A DNA stretch of 64,000 nucleotides from Rhizopus arrhizus (lineage: Eukaryota; Mucoromycota; Mucoromycetes; Mucorales; Rhizopodaceae). The number at the start of each line of letters is the position of its first letter. Position 1 is the first letter of the stretch. Location of the stretch: the NCBI GenBank assembly GCA_024220505.1, contig JAKZZE010000021.1, positions 496,001-560,000 of the forward strand, given 5' to 3'. Positions 23,596-37,072 of this stretch are shown here, one piece after another. Made by a program: the position numbers and the translations under genes. Under the pieces are notes generated by a model, which worked only from the letters and a program-made list of their open reading frames with translations, did not search any database and was not told where the DNA came from.

Positions 23596-25710
23596 TGTTT
23601 AATATAAGAAAGAAAAGTAAAATAAAGAAGTGAAACAAACAATAGATTTCGTTCTATTTTTGAAATATAGAAAATTGTTTGTGATACAACAAAAATTCTA
23701 TTTCCTAATGAAGTTAAAATCTCATGTGGGTAAGTTGATGTTTCAAGCTAAATAAGTATTGAACAATTAATATTATTAACCTCAGGGAAATCATTTATCT
23801 TTGTAGAGTATAAAGTTAAATGATGTTTTAGTAATAATGATAACATTTATGAGAGTATATAGTACTTAACTTGTTTAACCACAAAGATTTCTGTAAATGC
23901 ATGTGCTACAAACGTAGTAAATCTTGTTGTTCAAGCAAAGATCGATAATAACAACAACGATAATAATAAAAAGAACGCGAATTCTTTTCATGTTAATATG
24001 CCATCATTGATGTTTTGAAAGCACTGAAAATTTCTTTTTCATAAAATGCACTACTCGTAAACAAAAACTTTGTTCTATATTCGATTCAAGAAGAATTGCA
24101 AATAAACAAGATTAATAAAAGTGATGAACATTTTTTCTTGTACTACGTTTTACATGACCTGCTTTTTTTAAATTAAATAAAGAGCACATTACTAAGTACT
24201 AGATTTGCTCTTTAGCGTGATAGCTTTGAGTTAGCTCATTATAGTACTGAATTCAACTCGAATTTTTACTTTAAAGGCAGTTTTTATTTTCAATAATTGA
24301 ATTTATACTTTTTTTTGGGTGTGACAAATCTGAATTTACACATTTGTAGGTTTTAAATGTCATAATTTCACGAATCTCTTAATGATAGCCTACCACTTAA
24401 AAAAGGCGAAACAAGTACAGCAACTAGAGCCAATCTACATTCTTGCAAAAGACTTCAAGTATGATAGCTAGACTTACATTTTCACTCTATTAGTGTTCAA
24501 CATAATTAGTTTATTAATCATAACGAGAAATCAATTTTGAAATACACCATTTTCAAATTCATCATTGGCATTAACAGCACGTCCAACAAATTTCTATATT
24601 TTTTCAAGAGTTAATGATGAATATCAGAGCTATATAAACTTGTAAGGCGTTAAAGATGTGATACATTGTAACTTTTACATGATTTCCATCTTGTCTTTTT
24701 TTTTAAAAAAAAGTACTTTGTTGTAGCGGAGTTCAATCTTCGTTTGTCAAACCTTATATTATCTTCAAGTTATTTGAAACACCTTATTTCTCCTACTGTT
24801 GTGAGTCCATTGATCTCCTCCATTGTATCTGACTGGATAATTATTGGAACAGGTAAATAGGGAGTACTCCGTGTCGCATTTTCTGATTGAATCAGGTTAA
24901 CAAATACTGGTCATGTATTATGATGATTTATTAAAAAATATATTACACAGTTTCAAACTTAATAAACTTAAGCTCTGATTCTTTATGTATATAAAAAACA
25001 GCTTCAAAAGTAGCACCCTAAACATAAGAAGCTTACCCCATGAGATATTCGATTTATCATTGACAATGGCATTCTTATTAATCAATCCTGTAGATGGTAT
25101 TTTCAGAAAAGAATATAAGTCTCTGTAAATCAAAAATCAATAGCAAAAGCTTACTCAGGTTCTATATAAATAGCTTTTTTGTATGATATTAAAGATATAT
25201 GATAAAATTATAACGGTAGAAAGTTTTTTTTTTCATATTAAATACCCTTAAAAAATTCGCTAGCTATTCATATAAGTTGCACAAATCTTTAGAAGACAAG
25301 AAACAGTTGTCGTATTTACTTCATTAAATACTTATTATTCGTATGAGATTACTCAAATCTTATATAAGAAATACAAGTACTCAATACATAATATTATTTA
25401 TTACATATTCTCTAAAACTCATTTACAATATTAACCATATACAGCATTTATATTGTTTAAGCTCAATACTAAAATTGATCTTGAACTCACCTCGGTCCCT
25501 GAATAATTTCACTTCCTATATAAAGGCGTAGCTTGATTAAATGGATTCTTTCTCTCGTCTTAAATCTAATAAAGAGGTTATATAGAGACTCATTCACTAG
25601 TTTTCAAGTGCTATTTCATTTCTATCTCCTATTTTATTATCTGCAAATATCTCAATAGTACATATCATAAAATATACTTTTTGAGAAAGCCCGTTTTGAA
25701 ATCCCTTTTA
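23596..25710. other. Gene-poor AT-rich interval
   Basis: About 2.1 kb without a supportable gene. A short minus-strand stretch around 24540-24600 reads KFVGRAVNANDEFENGVFQ, and another near 25060-25130 reads YRDLYSFLKIPSTGLINKNA. Both could be fossil coding pieces but neither is recognised. The segment just above 23600 is the likely promoter of the second RhoGEF. Confidence 0.35.
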
Positions 25711-27639
25711 TTATACTTTGACTAGAAGTTTTGGATTCATCTTGTATTTCAACAGCAATGTTACGCATGCTGAAAGAATAAAAGCTATTCCTGTAAACAT
25801 TTCTTGAGAAAAAAATGAATTCTTATCCGTCGCTGCTTGTACTGCGCCGGCCAAAGTAGGTCCTAGCCTAGATGCTGTCATAAAGAATAAGTATAAGCAT
25901 ACACCTGATGGGTACTTTTCCATCCCAGTGATTGCCGCTGTAATAGGTGCCACTATATGAAAATAAGAGGATTTAGTCAATACAGTACTGCTTCATTTAG
26001 ATGAATACTCACTTAATGAAAATACCGAACCACTCATAAACCCATAAACCAGTATAAATATTAAAAGTGTAGTAAAAGTATTTGCAAATGTCCATATTAG
26101 CAAGGAGCTTAATCCACAGATGAACAAGAACACAACATTCACGTTAACGACCCCAATGTGGTCACCAAGGTATCTATTTCATAATTTAATATAAGCTTAC
26201 ACGATAAATTCAAATCAGCTATTGATTTACCCTGATATTACTCTTCCTATAACATTAACAGCAGAGAATGAAGACACTAGAATTGAGCCCTGAGATGGAG
26301 TCAATCCTATTTTTGTGGCATGCGATGGTAAATAAAATGCAGGAACAAAATATGCAAGCATGCTTAGATTGCCAGAGATGCACCAAATGATAAATGTTGT
26401 ATCCTTACAAATACTTGTGTCTATCATGCTTCTAAAGCTCTTCTTTTTTGTTGTAAGTATAGTTGGGCTCTCTTTTAATAGGAGGGTACATATTAAGCTC
26501 ACAACAAAGCTAATAATACCTAAAACGCGATAGCACCTATGCAAAAAAAGGTCAACCAATCCTGAAGTTCAACATGCTCGGACATCTGGTTACCATGCTC
26601 CGCCAAGGGATTCATTTAAGTGTGTCATTATGAATGGCATGATCAGGCCGCCTACACCTGATCCACTAACCATGATACCCATAGCAAGGCCTCTTCGCTT
26701 AATAAACCATTGAGGAGATATAGACATGGAAACCTAAATTTGTAAAGAGATTAAGCACACTTATTATTAATAAGTATATAAACATACTATATACAAAAGA
26801 GCAGCTCCTGTGCCATGTATGATGCTTTGTGTAATGTACAATTGCCAGACCTTTTATTTATATCAACTTAGTTGATTTTATCTCTGCTCTCAAAAATCTC
26901 TCTTTTTTACCTGCTCAGCAAAGCTTGATAATATTAAACCCGCTGTTATTAATATAGTGGCCAAAAACAAGAGCCACTTTGCACCGATAAGAGAAATAAG
27001 AACTGGTGTAACTGGACCCATAAGGCCGCAAAAAGACATCCCTATCGTACCAACAAAGTTCAACAATATAGGATCCACAGATCCTTTAAACACCTGTCTA
27101 TCATAATAATCTTGCATAACACCTAATTTAAAGAATGATAAGCACAAGTGATATATACACAACCTGTTATCCTTTTTGTATCAAAATCTTACCCCTAAAC
27201 ATTTAATGTTTTAGTCTAACTACTAATTTTTAATAATTTATTTCATTTACCAACTAGATAAAGTGCACAAACTAATAGCTTGAGCCAAGAAACCGCCAAA
27301 TAGTATAACCCATCTATATGGATGCTCCTTTACTTGTAAGTCGAAACCACCTTCTTCATTAGCCTCTTTTTCAGGCATATAGTCTGAATCTGAAACTATG
27401 CCCGATTGGACAAACGTGTCTGATAGACAGGGAAGCATATATCATTAGCTCCTTTTGTATTGTTTTCTATCAGTTTACTTACATTGCAACTTGTTTTCAC
27501 CTTCTTGAGAATGAACAGTACTGAGGTCCTCGGTGAGTTGGGTATCTGACACAATTGTACTGACATCATCTAAAGACGCTTGCTGGTTCTTTTTGATAAT
27601 CGCCTTAAATCGATGGCTGTTAATGGAAAAACCTTTCAT
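25711..27639 (-). CDS. MFS transporter, monocarboxylate-transporter-like (MCT/SLC16 type)
   Basis: Multi-exon gene from ATG 27639 (MKGFSINSHRFKAIIKKNQQ), about 510 aa. A polar N-terminal tail of roughly 85 residues is followed by YRWVILFGGFLAQAISLCTL (TM1) and GVMQDYYDRQVFKG, the MCT loop 1 region. Then come FVGTIGMSFCGLMGPVTPVL, WLLFLATILITAGLILSSF, and GLAMGIMVSGSGVGGLIMPF with IKRRGLA (the MFS-A-like motif). The second half has YRVLGIISFVVSLICTLLLK through VAPITAAITGMEKYPSG and ends in a short LLKYKMNPKLLVKV tail. The first join (TTGCAAT|GTAAGT to ACACGTTTG) was checked for phase. Twelve TM segments are expected; fungal relatives carry monocarboxylates, riboflavin or unknown solutes, so the substrate is open. 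Confidence 0.85.
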
Positions 27640-30285
27640 TGCAATATATTATTTACAGTATTAAATAAATATAATAAATTAAATAAAAAGAGTATAAAAA
27701 GTTAAAGAGAAGAAGGAAAAAATATACTGATGCATGAAATAAAGAAGACGGTATTTATTTGAAAAAGATAAAAATGACAAGCAAAGAAAAGCAAGGTTTG
27801 AGTATGCATTGACGTATGAAGATACCAATGGTCCGTTGACAATGTAGGTTAGTCTTTTTTTATCGTATTCTTAAGTCATCAATGCAATTACTATTCTGTA
27901 GATAATCATTGCAAAAATAATAAAATGCTAAAGGGGGAGAGACATAATAATGAAATTTTAACAATTTTGATTTTAGCTTTAACAGCTCTTGTTATTGATC
28001 TCTCTTTGTTATTATTTAATGAACAACGGAGATAGTCTTTATGATAATTATTTATGATATTCTGCACTCTATATTTTTTCTCCTTTTTTTTTTTTTTTTT
28101 TTTATTTTTTTATTTTATTTAATCAAACTGAATTACGTGAGTAAGTTCTCCCTCCATAAATCACACGCGCCCTTTTTTATGTTTTAATCAAACACGTTTA
28201 AAATGAAGGAATCGACAATTATATTATGAAGTTTTCTCGTAATATTTAATGATGGAATTATATAACCATCATTAGTAGCATATATCCTATATATACGTCA
28301 AATACCCAGTTTTCCTTCATACAAGCAATTGATTGGATTTATATGGATTTGCTTATGTTTTATGAAACTAGAAATAAATAAAAAAAAGACTGCAATACCG
28401 AAACCGACTCCACTCACAAAAACCTTGCCTACATCAAAAGACAGATTGTTATTTTTAGAAGGTTAAGCACCTGAATGATCTGAATAAAAATAATAGTAAA
28501 AAGAGCAGATCATAAAACCAAACTGTCGGCATGAAATATACAACAGATCATAATGACAATATTAACTAAAGGAGATTCAGCATATTTTACATATATTTTT
28601 ACTAAAAAGTCCTCAAGTCAAAAGCAAATCAATTTAAAATGAATCATAAAATAGATCAATGCTAGATAATTTCTATTACGGCATTTGCGGAACACATATG
28701 GTCCAATTTCTTTTCACCGCTTAATCAAATTAACTGGTATTGACGAAATAATGCATGCTGTCAATTAGAAATAAAAGTAAAAAAGAAGGAAAAAGGGGGA
28801 AAGGGGAGTAAATTTATGCAAATCACTGTTGAAAAAAAATCTGTACCTCGCTGCATATAGCAGAATTACAAACTCTGCAGAAAATAAGAAAATCTTTTTC
28901 ATTAATTATCTCTTTAAGAAATGTGAGGATCTATGGCTAACATACCATATCTCACAGTTATTTTAAATATTTTTCTGTCCTTTCTATTTTAAGCTTAATC
29001 CTGACGATCCAAAAAGAAACATTTTCTACAAACTATTTTGCTAGTAACTATCATTTAGAGTCTACTTGACTGTACAATAGTTGCTTATGAGCAAGACAAT
29101 TTTTCTTATGTAAAACTTTATAAATAATTATCTGTTATAAAAGGAAAATATTGAAGGGGTTAACAGTAATCAAATTCCAATGTAAGCTGTTTTCGTATTT
29201 AAAGTTATCCTGAGAATCATTTAAATTTCACATTCAGTATCTGCTCTATTGCGTAAGAAACATGTTACAAAAGAAATGACATAATGAATTAAATTTGTTA
29301 TTAGTAAACTTTAAGCCATTATTTACTGCAAGCATTGCTTCATTTGTGTTTTGCAGGATTTGGTTCATTATATTAAAGCCTTCTTAAAGAAATATGATTT
29401 AGAATGGATAAGTATTTCATATAAATCTGCTATGAAAGTGATCAAGTTAAAAGGAAGACTACCAAGTAGTATATGCTTTACATTGAAGATATTAACTGAT
29501 AGTTTTCATTCAACTTATATGTCCTCTTTCTCTTTCTTTATTGTACTTCCTATTACTGTAATGGATACTTTAGTAAGACATCCACAAACAAAATAAAGCA
29601 GTTTTAAAAGAAGATCGACAAAAATCACATTTGATGCAATATTTGCTACGTGTTAAGGCAAATCAATTACCTTTCTGGTACTCTTCATTATTAAAAAATA
29701 AACCGTCAAACCATAGATTTAGGGAAGCCTACCAATGCTTAATATTACTCTTCAAGGCTACTGTAAAGGCATTGACTATTTATTTGATAGCCATAAGGAA
29801 CAAGCCGGATTAGCTTTTCTTATTAGTGGCCCTCACAGTCCTATCCTTTAGCACACGGTTTGTATTTATGGAACACCTGATGAAATACCATTTGCCCATT
29901 TGTCACAATAGCACAAGAACAGCTAAATGAAGAAGAACAAAACCCGAGTTTTAATAATGAAAAAAAGTTACCATTCTTTAACGAGCTGGTATTTTAAACA
30001 AACTTGACTTTCAAAAATAGAATCCGAAAGAAGGATCTTCAGAGAAAAGGGCAAAATATGATTTCGGTTATTGAATGTACTGGAAAAACAATATCATGAT
30101 AATATTATATTAATTTATGAGTAAGGAATTTGGATTGAAGCTTTGATTTTATCTTGAATAAAGTTGCTAATAGCCTTGTCAAAGTTCTACCTCAAAATCG
30201 AGCAAAAATCAACAATTTTTTTCCTGAAGGCACACAAATAAGTTGTATGTTGTTCAATATATAATTTAAGCAGGAGCTTGATATA
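27640..30285. other. Long interval with unassigned coding-like fragments
   Basis: About 2.6 kb. Poly(T) at 28084-28103. Plus-strand frames at 29351-29596 (YIKAFLKKYDLEWISISYKS) and 29631-29813 (LLRVKANQLPFWYSSLLKNK, RFREAYQCLILLFKATVKAL) have coding-like composition but no recognised family; they may be parts of one decayed gene. Otherwise AT-rich non-coding DNA, including the MFS promoter just above 27640. Confidence 0.3.
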
Positions 30286-30330
30286 AGTAGTGACCGCAAG
30301 GTCTTATATGTAAGATCAATACGATGCTTC
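30286..30330 (+). repeat. Isolated copy of hairpin box A
   Basis: GTGACCGCAAGGTCTTATAT with TGTAAGATCAATACGATG is a diverged outlier of the box A repeat otherwise confined to 41.4-63.4 kb. The following sequence to about 30430 (TAAAATATAAAAATATAAAA) also matches the copy at 42860-42995. The hairpin stem is kept: GGTCTTA pairs with TAAGATC through one G-T pair. Confidence 0.7.
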
Positions 30331-30559
30331 TTGATACAATAATATAAAAGAAAAAGTAAAATAAGAGATCAGAAACTTTTTATAAGTAAATTTGGTCTGT
30401 TTATTGAGTAAAATATAAAAATATAAAAAAACTTGATTCGGTTACTTTTCTTTGGTTGAAGGTCAATTTTTTGTCACCAGTTTGAAAAACGAAAGAATGT
30501 ATTTGATGAAGCAAGTTGGAGAGGTCATGCTCTCTCGTTCTTTAGATGAAATGCCTTTT

Positions 30560-30735
30560 TTTTTATAAGCATCAAGACCATCAACGATTTATTGCAGGTC
30601 GTCAAATGCTTTTGGGAGGAGTACAATAAGGAATTAGATAGTAACAAAACCAATTGGACGAAAGGGGTTCATTACGATGAATACCTTGATGACATTAATA
30701 CCAAAGCAACCTATTTGCTCTTTACACCCGAATGA
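30560..30735 (+). other. Unassigned coding-like fragment
   Basis: An open stretch reads SIKTINDLLQVVKCFWEEYN then NWTKGVHYDEYLDDINTKAT and stops at a TGA near 30733. The composition looks coding, but no start, neighbour exon or family is recognised. Probably the remaining 3' end of a decayed gene. Confidence 0.3.
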
Positions 30736-31019
30736 TTATTATTAGACTTTTTTTTTAATTTTATAAATACCATTCCTTATTCTGTTTTCTATTTACATCA
30801 AAGCAGTGTCATGAATTACATTTGCATGAAATTTAAGATTTTGTATTCATATTCTCCCATCTAATTTTTCTGGTTATATTTTTAAAACGATATAAAGAAA
30901 AATAAGATTATTGTCGAAATTCTATTCATAAAGCGTCAATTACACCATTTTTTCATTTGTGATCTAGTGGTGGATCTACTCCAAAATAAAGACACGATGA
31001 TTTAAAAACGTAAAAAGAT

Positions 31020-31520
31020 TTATGATTCAATAGTATCATAAAAGAAACCAGAGCCTAAACCAGGAGGCACTGGAGGTATCTCTACGACGCAATGAGTAAT
31101 TTCCACACGATCACTAGCAATTTGTAATAATTTGACTTTAACACTATTTTCAGTCAATGTGTAAAAAAGTTCAGTAGTTTCTTTAGATGCGATTTGATTG
31201 TTTAGGATCACACTGGTATCATATTTCCATACAGCTGCTTGTACAGGACAAGAGCAATTAAATACTGTCATAGGTGCTTGTCATTGCAATATTATTGATT
31301 AGAGTTTTCTTTTGTGGTGAGTTGTGAATAAGGTAGTATGGATTTACGCACATTTCTAATCTCACTCACTGCACTTAAGTCAATACGATTTGGTAATTTA
31401 TCATATGGTTAGATGATGAGTGCAATTTTTTCAGAAAAAACATCATACATTAAAGCCTTTTTGGATAGAATTAATTTATAATATCTCCATCTTTTAAAGT
31501 TATACGCACAGCTGTTTAAA
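31020..31520 (-). pseudogene. Unidentified conserved-looking gene fragment (3' end)
   Basis: The minus-strand frame 31271-31020 reads CPVQAAVWKYDTSVILNN, then ETTELFYTLTENSVKVKLLQ and CVVEIPPVPPGLGSGFFYDT. Composition is clearly protein-like. Upstream on the same strand in shifted frames are VRITLKDGDII and YDKLPNRIDLSAVSEIRNVR, resembling a PH-like fold, separated by stops. Either the upstream part is spliced in a way I could not resolve, or this is a decaying gene next to the DIRS relic. No function is assigned. Confidence 0.4.
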
Positions 31521-31639
31521 TTGAGAAATATGCTAGCTATAAACAATATATTTTATTTAATAACTCTTTTACTTTTTTTTATTGTTGATTTTGTGAGGTA
31601 AAAAAATAAATTGTTCTCTTTAATAAAAATTATACTCAT

Positions 31640-33880
31640 TAACAGAATATTGTACTGATAAACCAAAATTTATATTCGACTGTCAAGATCAAGGATTGGA
31701 TTTCTATTCTCAAAAAATTGGATTTTCAAATGCAAAACGCTGTATTGCTTGTCACTCCTAGCTCAATCCCAGTTACCACCACTTCAATTTTCAATGTGAT
31801 ACATGCTCCCTGAGCCGCGCTTCCAAATATGAAGATAGTGAAACTGACCAAGAGGACTCGACAATTAGTAAAATTTCCAAAGAAGGCATGTCAATGGATA
31901 GCAGGGCTCTGGGAAAAATGACTTTAATGATACCAGCCGTAGAAGATGCTTGCTACATATTAATTACCTACAACAGCACTTATCAAAAGCCCTTCATAAG
32001 ATGAATCAGAATCAGGACACCATATGCAGCTTGTTGCCTACAAGTCTCGAAGAACTTACATGGTAGGAGATGTTCATCAAAAAGAAAAATGGACTGCCAG
32101 CACAGAAGACTCCAATAGAAAGCCCGAAAATAGCTATTCATGTGGACGCATTAGACAGTGGATGGAGAATAAAGTCAGAGATAATCACCAAATAGGATTT
32201 TGGAACCAAGAAGAGAAAGAGTGCTCAACAATCGTTCGAGAACTCAAGATGTTTCTTTTTACAATTCAATACCATGCCCAAAAAAATGCGAAAATTCAAC
32301 TATTAAAATCTACATCGACAATAAATCTGCATTAAAATATATGACCAGAGCCAGAAGTACAACTTCAGCAATCTTACAGGATTTAGCCATCCAAAGTCAA
32401 GAACTATGCATCCAACACAAGTCCAAAGTAGTCTACCAACAGATTCCTGGGGCATTTAACACACAAGCAGCCCATTTAAGCCGGATCAAGATACCACTTT
32501 ACGGGACGTCAATATCGAAGAAAATATTCCAACCATACAACAACAATTGGGGAAGCTCAAAATCGATACCTTCGTAGCAAGACACAATCATCGACGCCCA
32601 AAATATTGGTCAATGACAACCGATCCAACAGCAGCAGCAGTGGATAAATGAATCAACCTTTATTGAAGCGGGGAATATACCTTTACTTTCCTTGGAAGCT
32701 AATCCCACAAGCATTGAAATGTATTTAAAATCAGAGGTTGACATGAACTGTGCTAGTAACTCCAATGTAGCCGAGCGAATTTTGATACCCAATAATCCTC
32801 AAAATGAAACATATACAACCACCAATAATCTGGAAACTCAATAAGAAGTGACCTCTAGCCGCTTGGCTATTATCTACAACAACCGGTTACAAGCTGGCTT
32901 AGATGAATAAACAATTGCATTTATAAACAAGAAAACAAGAGAATATACACTGAAAACATATGATAGTGGATAAAATTACTGAAACTCATGGTATAAAGAT
33001 CAACAGCCTTCCTGCAATCCTCTGGAATACAATCCTCGAAACGTATTAAAATTTCTACAATACAGCAACACGTTCAGTAACATTCACTTAAGCACATTAC
33101 GTTCTTCGATTGCTTCAGTCTTTTGATTATCCACTCTAATGAACCACCAATTGCAGGCTAACCATCAATCAAAGAGCTTTTTGCAGCAAAACGTAAATCA
33201 GAAATGAAGATTCCATCTGAACAACAATTAAGTACTTGGGATGTTAGTATTTTGGCCGATTATGTTAAAACTACTTTGTCTCTTACGAAGAGTCTATCTT
33301 TGGAATAACTACAAAACATGGCCATTTTGTTACTATGTATGACCATTATGTAGGGACCAAGGTCTGATATTAGCCGGTTGCAATATAGAGATATTATTCT
33401 GAAGACAGATAATTCGGTATTAAATGTTCGCATCCATGCAAAGACTCCAAAGGAAGTTCAAATTAAATCAACTATCTTTGGCCAAAACGAGGATGAGGAT
33501 CTATGCCCAGTCAAAACAGTATTTGAAATTATCAAAAGCACCGCGCCAATCCGCCAAGATTTACTGGAATATCATACTTTATTTCCAACACATCTGGGTT
33601 CTCAAAAGCAATCTACATCGGTCAAACCAGCAACTGTAGTAAACTATATTAAATCGGCAATGAAAGGTGCAGGAATTAATACAAATAGCTTTCAAGCTCA
33701 CTCTTTACGAGCAGCATCAAGTACAAAAGCCGTGGAATTAGGACACTCTGTACAAGACATCAAGAAACATGCTAATTGGAGCTTAAACTCAAATACTTTT
33801 GAAAAATTACATTACAAGCCCTCATCACAATCATTGTCAAGTACGTTCATAAGCAATTCAATTTTTTCTTTTGCGTAAAA
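31640..33880 (+). pseudogene. Decayed DIRS-type retroelement pol region (RT end, RNase H, MT-like, tyrosine recombinase)
   Basis: Plus-strand remnants align in order with DIRS-B of this window. Near 31740 VTPSSIPVTTTSIFN matches the region after the RT YLDD box. Near 31910 LGKMTLMIPA matches the start of the RNase H linker. Near 32140 IAIHVDALDSGW is the RNase H first Asp. IYIDNKSALKYM (32310) is the second, then QQIPGAFNTQAAHLSR. Around 32590 RRPKYWSMTTDPTAAA is the MT-like linker. The best-kept part is the recombinase C-terminus (33378-33878): EDEDLCPVKTVFEIIKS, HSLRAASSTKAVELGHS (HxxR box), HANWS and the Tyr region FEKLHYKP. Many stops and shifts. No termini found. Confidence 0.75.
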
Positions 33881-34433
33881 GCATATCATATCAAAAGTCA
33901 AAGCGAAGGCAACTGTGCTTGGATTAGGAATGATAATCAATACCAATAATGTCGAAACGAAGACTAAAGATGTGATACACAACCACCCATGATACAAGCG
34001 CAGCTTTCGTTGATCCCATCAGGTCATTTTATAATTACACATTGTTATCATCATCTTAATCCCTCCCTAGAAAGATATAGGGTAGAAAGGGAAATTTTAT
34101 TTTTATTGTATTTAAAGGAAAATAGAGCGTGGATTAAAGAGCATGTATCACATCTTCAGTCTTCGTTTCGGCAACATTGATATTACGAATCTTTTTTTTT
34201 TTTGGCTTGATGGCGAAGAAACTTGTAACACCTCACAAAAAATAGAATGATCACAAGAAAGTTTGAATGCACTAAAAAATTCTTGATTGGTCAGAATTTT
34301 AGTTTACAAAATCTTGAATTTCAAACACAAATCACTGTATTATTATTATTTTTCCTTTCCAATCTTTTTTTAGAACAAAGAATCTCTCTTTCTCTCTTTA
34401 TTTTTCATTCTCCTTCTTTTTAATCTATAAACT
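33881..34433. other. Promoter region of the MUB1-like gene
   Basis: No gene. T-rich tracts at 34190-34203 and a long pyrimidine-rich run at 34340-34420 lie immediately before the MUB1-like start codon, a typical fungal core promoter. Confidence 0.4.
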
Positions 34434-35916
34434 ATGCGTGAACCTAATTTTAGCTCGACAGCCCAGAATAGAGCAGCCATTGTTATTTCATCTACTTTAT
34501 ATGATCGTAGAGCATTAGATTGTACTGCAACTTTACCTCTAGTCAACTCCCTAACTCATTTAGCTTACATGACTTCTACTTCACCACGCATCCGTGAAAT
34601 ATTAGCAACAGATGGTGGATTAGAAAGACTAGTGAATATATTAGCCACTTGTCAACATACCGATAAACACTCTTTGTGGAAATGGTCTTTGGCTTTTCAG
34701 TCTGTTGTAAATGTCGGTGTGCGTGGAACAGAAGCGATTCGAACTCGTGTGCTAGAATCAGGAGCAGTACATATTGTACTTGCTATATTAAAAAACTTTA
34801 TTGGAGCAATTGATCAAGCCAAGCTAGATAAAGACCAACAGAGAAAGCAACAAACTGAAGTGGATGATTTATTCACAACCGCTTTAAATTTACCCACAAT
34901 ATCACTTGAACCATCAAGATCAACACCCGTTTTATCTTATCAACAATCAGAAGAAAACAGATTTATGTTCCAAAACGATAACAATGAAAGAGACATGCTG
35001 TTTGTGATCCCCAAGAGACATACGTTTCTTAAGAAAACTGTGAAACCCAAGACAAAACCTAATACCGCCTCTTTATCAAGCATTCCACTTTTAAATAATT
35101 TATCAACAGATGCCATACTTCATCGTGAAGAAGACATTCTACTATCCTTACAACTTCTAGCCTATTTATCAAAATATCCTCAAATTCGTCAAGCATTTCA
35201 CAGTAATTATCAACACAATGTATTTTCGGTGGTTGAAAAATTTACACATCGTATCCATCCTGCTGATATCATTTATTGGGCTGGCGTCATTATGAGAAAT
35301 GCTTGTAGAAAAGATGAAGAAAGAGGAGGTGTGAGACAATGTGCAAATATGCAATGTGGTAAATGGGAGCGTGTTCCTCGTGAATTTGCAAAGTGCCGTC
35401 GATGGTAATATAACAGAAAAAAAGTAAGAATTCCTGCTAACTATATCTTGTAGTCGAAAAGCAAAATACTGTTCAAAAGCTTGTCAATCAAAGGCATGGG
35501 CTGATGGACATCGATGGTGGTGTGTTGAGAGACTTCACAGTGGCCATCACCCTAATTCAACTGCTACCTCTTCAACTGCTGCTGCTGTTGTTGCTGCCGC
35601 CCCGCCTCCACCTCCACCAACTGACCAAGTGGTTCATCTAGAAAGCACATCGACTTCTGATGTAATAACAATTCCTATTGAACCCAATGATACCAATACA
35701 GATGAAGGAAACAGTGCTAGTGAAAGTGATACTACGAGAAGTTCTTCGCGAGTCAATGAAACCACTTCTCTTCATCCTCCTCGTGAACAAGAAATCCTAT
35801 TCTATCATCAAAGTAGAAATCCACATATAGTTCGTAGTATAGCATCAGGCTCATCTACTGAAGTAGAAGGTGATACCGAAGCTTCTCGTCCTCGAGATTT
35901 AATGGATGTCGATTAA
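34434..35916 (+). CDS. MUB1: MYND zinc-finger protein, MUB1/samB family
   Basis: Two exons (34434-35404, 35454-35916), 477 aa. The N-terminal two thirds are an ARM-like helical region (TLPLVNSLTHLAYMTSTSPR, LKWKWSLAFQSVV-type helices, EEDILLSLQLLAYLSKYPQI). The MYND finger spans the intron: QCANMQCGKWERVPREFAKC, then RRCRKAKYCSKACQSKAW, then DGHRWWCV. The join CGATG|gtaata..tag|TCGA makes the Arg-Cys pair in phase. The C-terminus is low complexity with poly-Ala/Pro and Ser/Thr-rich acid stretches. In yeast Mub1 acts with the E3 ligase Ubr2 to degrade the proteasome regulator Rpn4; samB controls Aspergillus morphogenesis. The family assignment is strong; the partner in this fungus is inferred. 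Confidence 0.88.
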
Positions 35917-36560
35917 TCTAAAAAAAGATCACATCTCTTTTTATATTCCATTTATGTTGCAAATCAATGCATGACACTATCTTTACGCAAAAATACAAGC
36001 AAAATATCCATTATTACGAGGAGAAATTTTTTATGTTTTCCTTATCTTTTACATAGTCTTCCTTTATTGTACACTGTATTTTCTTTTTATTAAAGCATGG
36101 ATTTTCAGCAGATATTAGTAGTTTTTTAAATGTCTAAAATACAATTTTTGGAAAAAGTATAAATTGCTTTTGGCGATAGCAGCAACTCTCAACACATCTT
36201 CTCTCCAAGGTTGTATCTATTGGGAGTCGCCCCAATGTTTTATTATGATATTAAGTATGTACTTTTTTTTTATTAAGGAACCAGTCCTTGATCCTCTTTT
36301 GATAAATTTGTGTGGTAGATTAAAACAAACAGAGCCAAATGTGATTTTCTTTTCCTTTCCCTCTTCTTCCTTATCAATTTCTTCAGCAATAAGTATCTTA
36401 TTTACTTTTCTTATTGATGAGTAAGAATGCTTACGAAATAATAAAAATGAGCGCAAAAAGAAGTTCATTTTAGACTCCAGCTCAAGAGGATTCATCAACC
36501 GAAAAACTGAGAGATAAATAAAACTTGTATGAAAATTGTTGTCAGTCAATGCTTCAGACT
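35917..36560. other. 3' flank and spacer
   Basis: Downstream of the MUB1-like gene. It has an AT-rich 3' UTR-like segment with ATTAAAG near 36092-36100. Overlapping opposite-strand frames at 36164-36549 look like chance open frames, and no family is recognised. Confidence 0.35.
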
Positions 36561-36589
36561 CTCAAGCGATTCAAGAAGATCTTAATAAT

Positions 36590-37027
36590 GAATCTTCAAC
36601 CTCCCATTAAATCTGCTTTCAATTATGTGCCACCTAGTGATGCACTTGAAGGCTTCAATGAGAAGCGAGATATATTCTATAATAGCCTGTGTTTTTCTAT
36701 ATGAATACACAAACTAATGCAAATGATATTAGGCAAAGGAAAGTCTCCCGTCAATAGTAAAAAGATAGTCAAGGCAAAGAGGAGCAAGCATACCAAGAAG
36801 GTATCATACACACCTCAGACGTCTAAAGAAGAACAAAATCTGTACATATTTGCTAATTATCATATTGAATCATACAAATATCACAATAAGTTATAGATGA
36901 CAATAGTGACAATACTTGTATGCTACTGCCCTTTCTACATCTGTTAGCAAGGACTCCAAAGATCAAGAAAAGAAGCCTTTCAAAGCTGTTCAAAAGAAGA
37001 AGGGCAAGCAAGTAGCTCTAAGAATTG

Positions 37028-37072
<45 letters not shown>

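Noticed and set aside
36164..36549. Overlapping opposite-strand ORFs
   Set aside because: Mutually antisense AT-rich frames without recognisable features.
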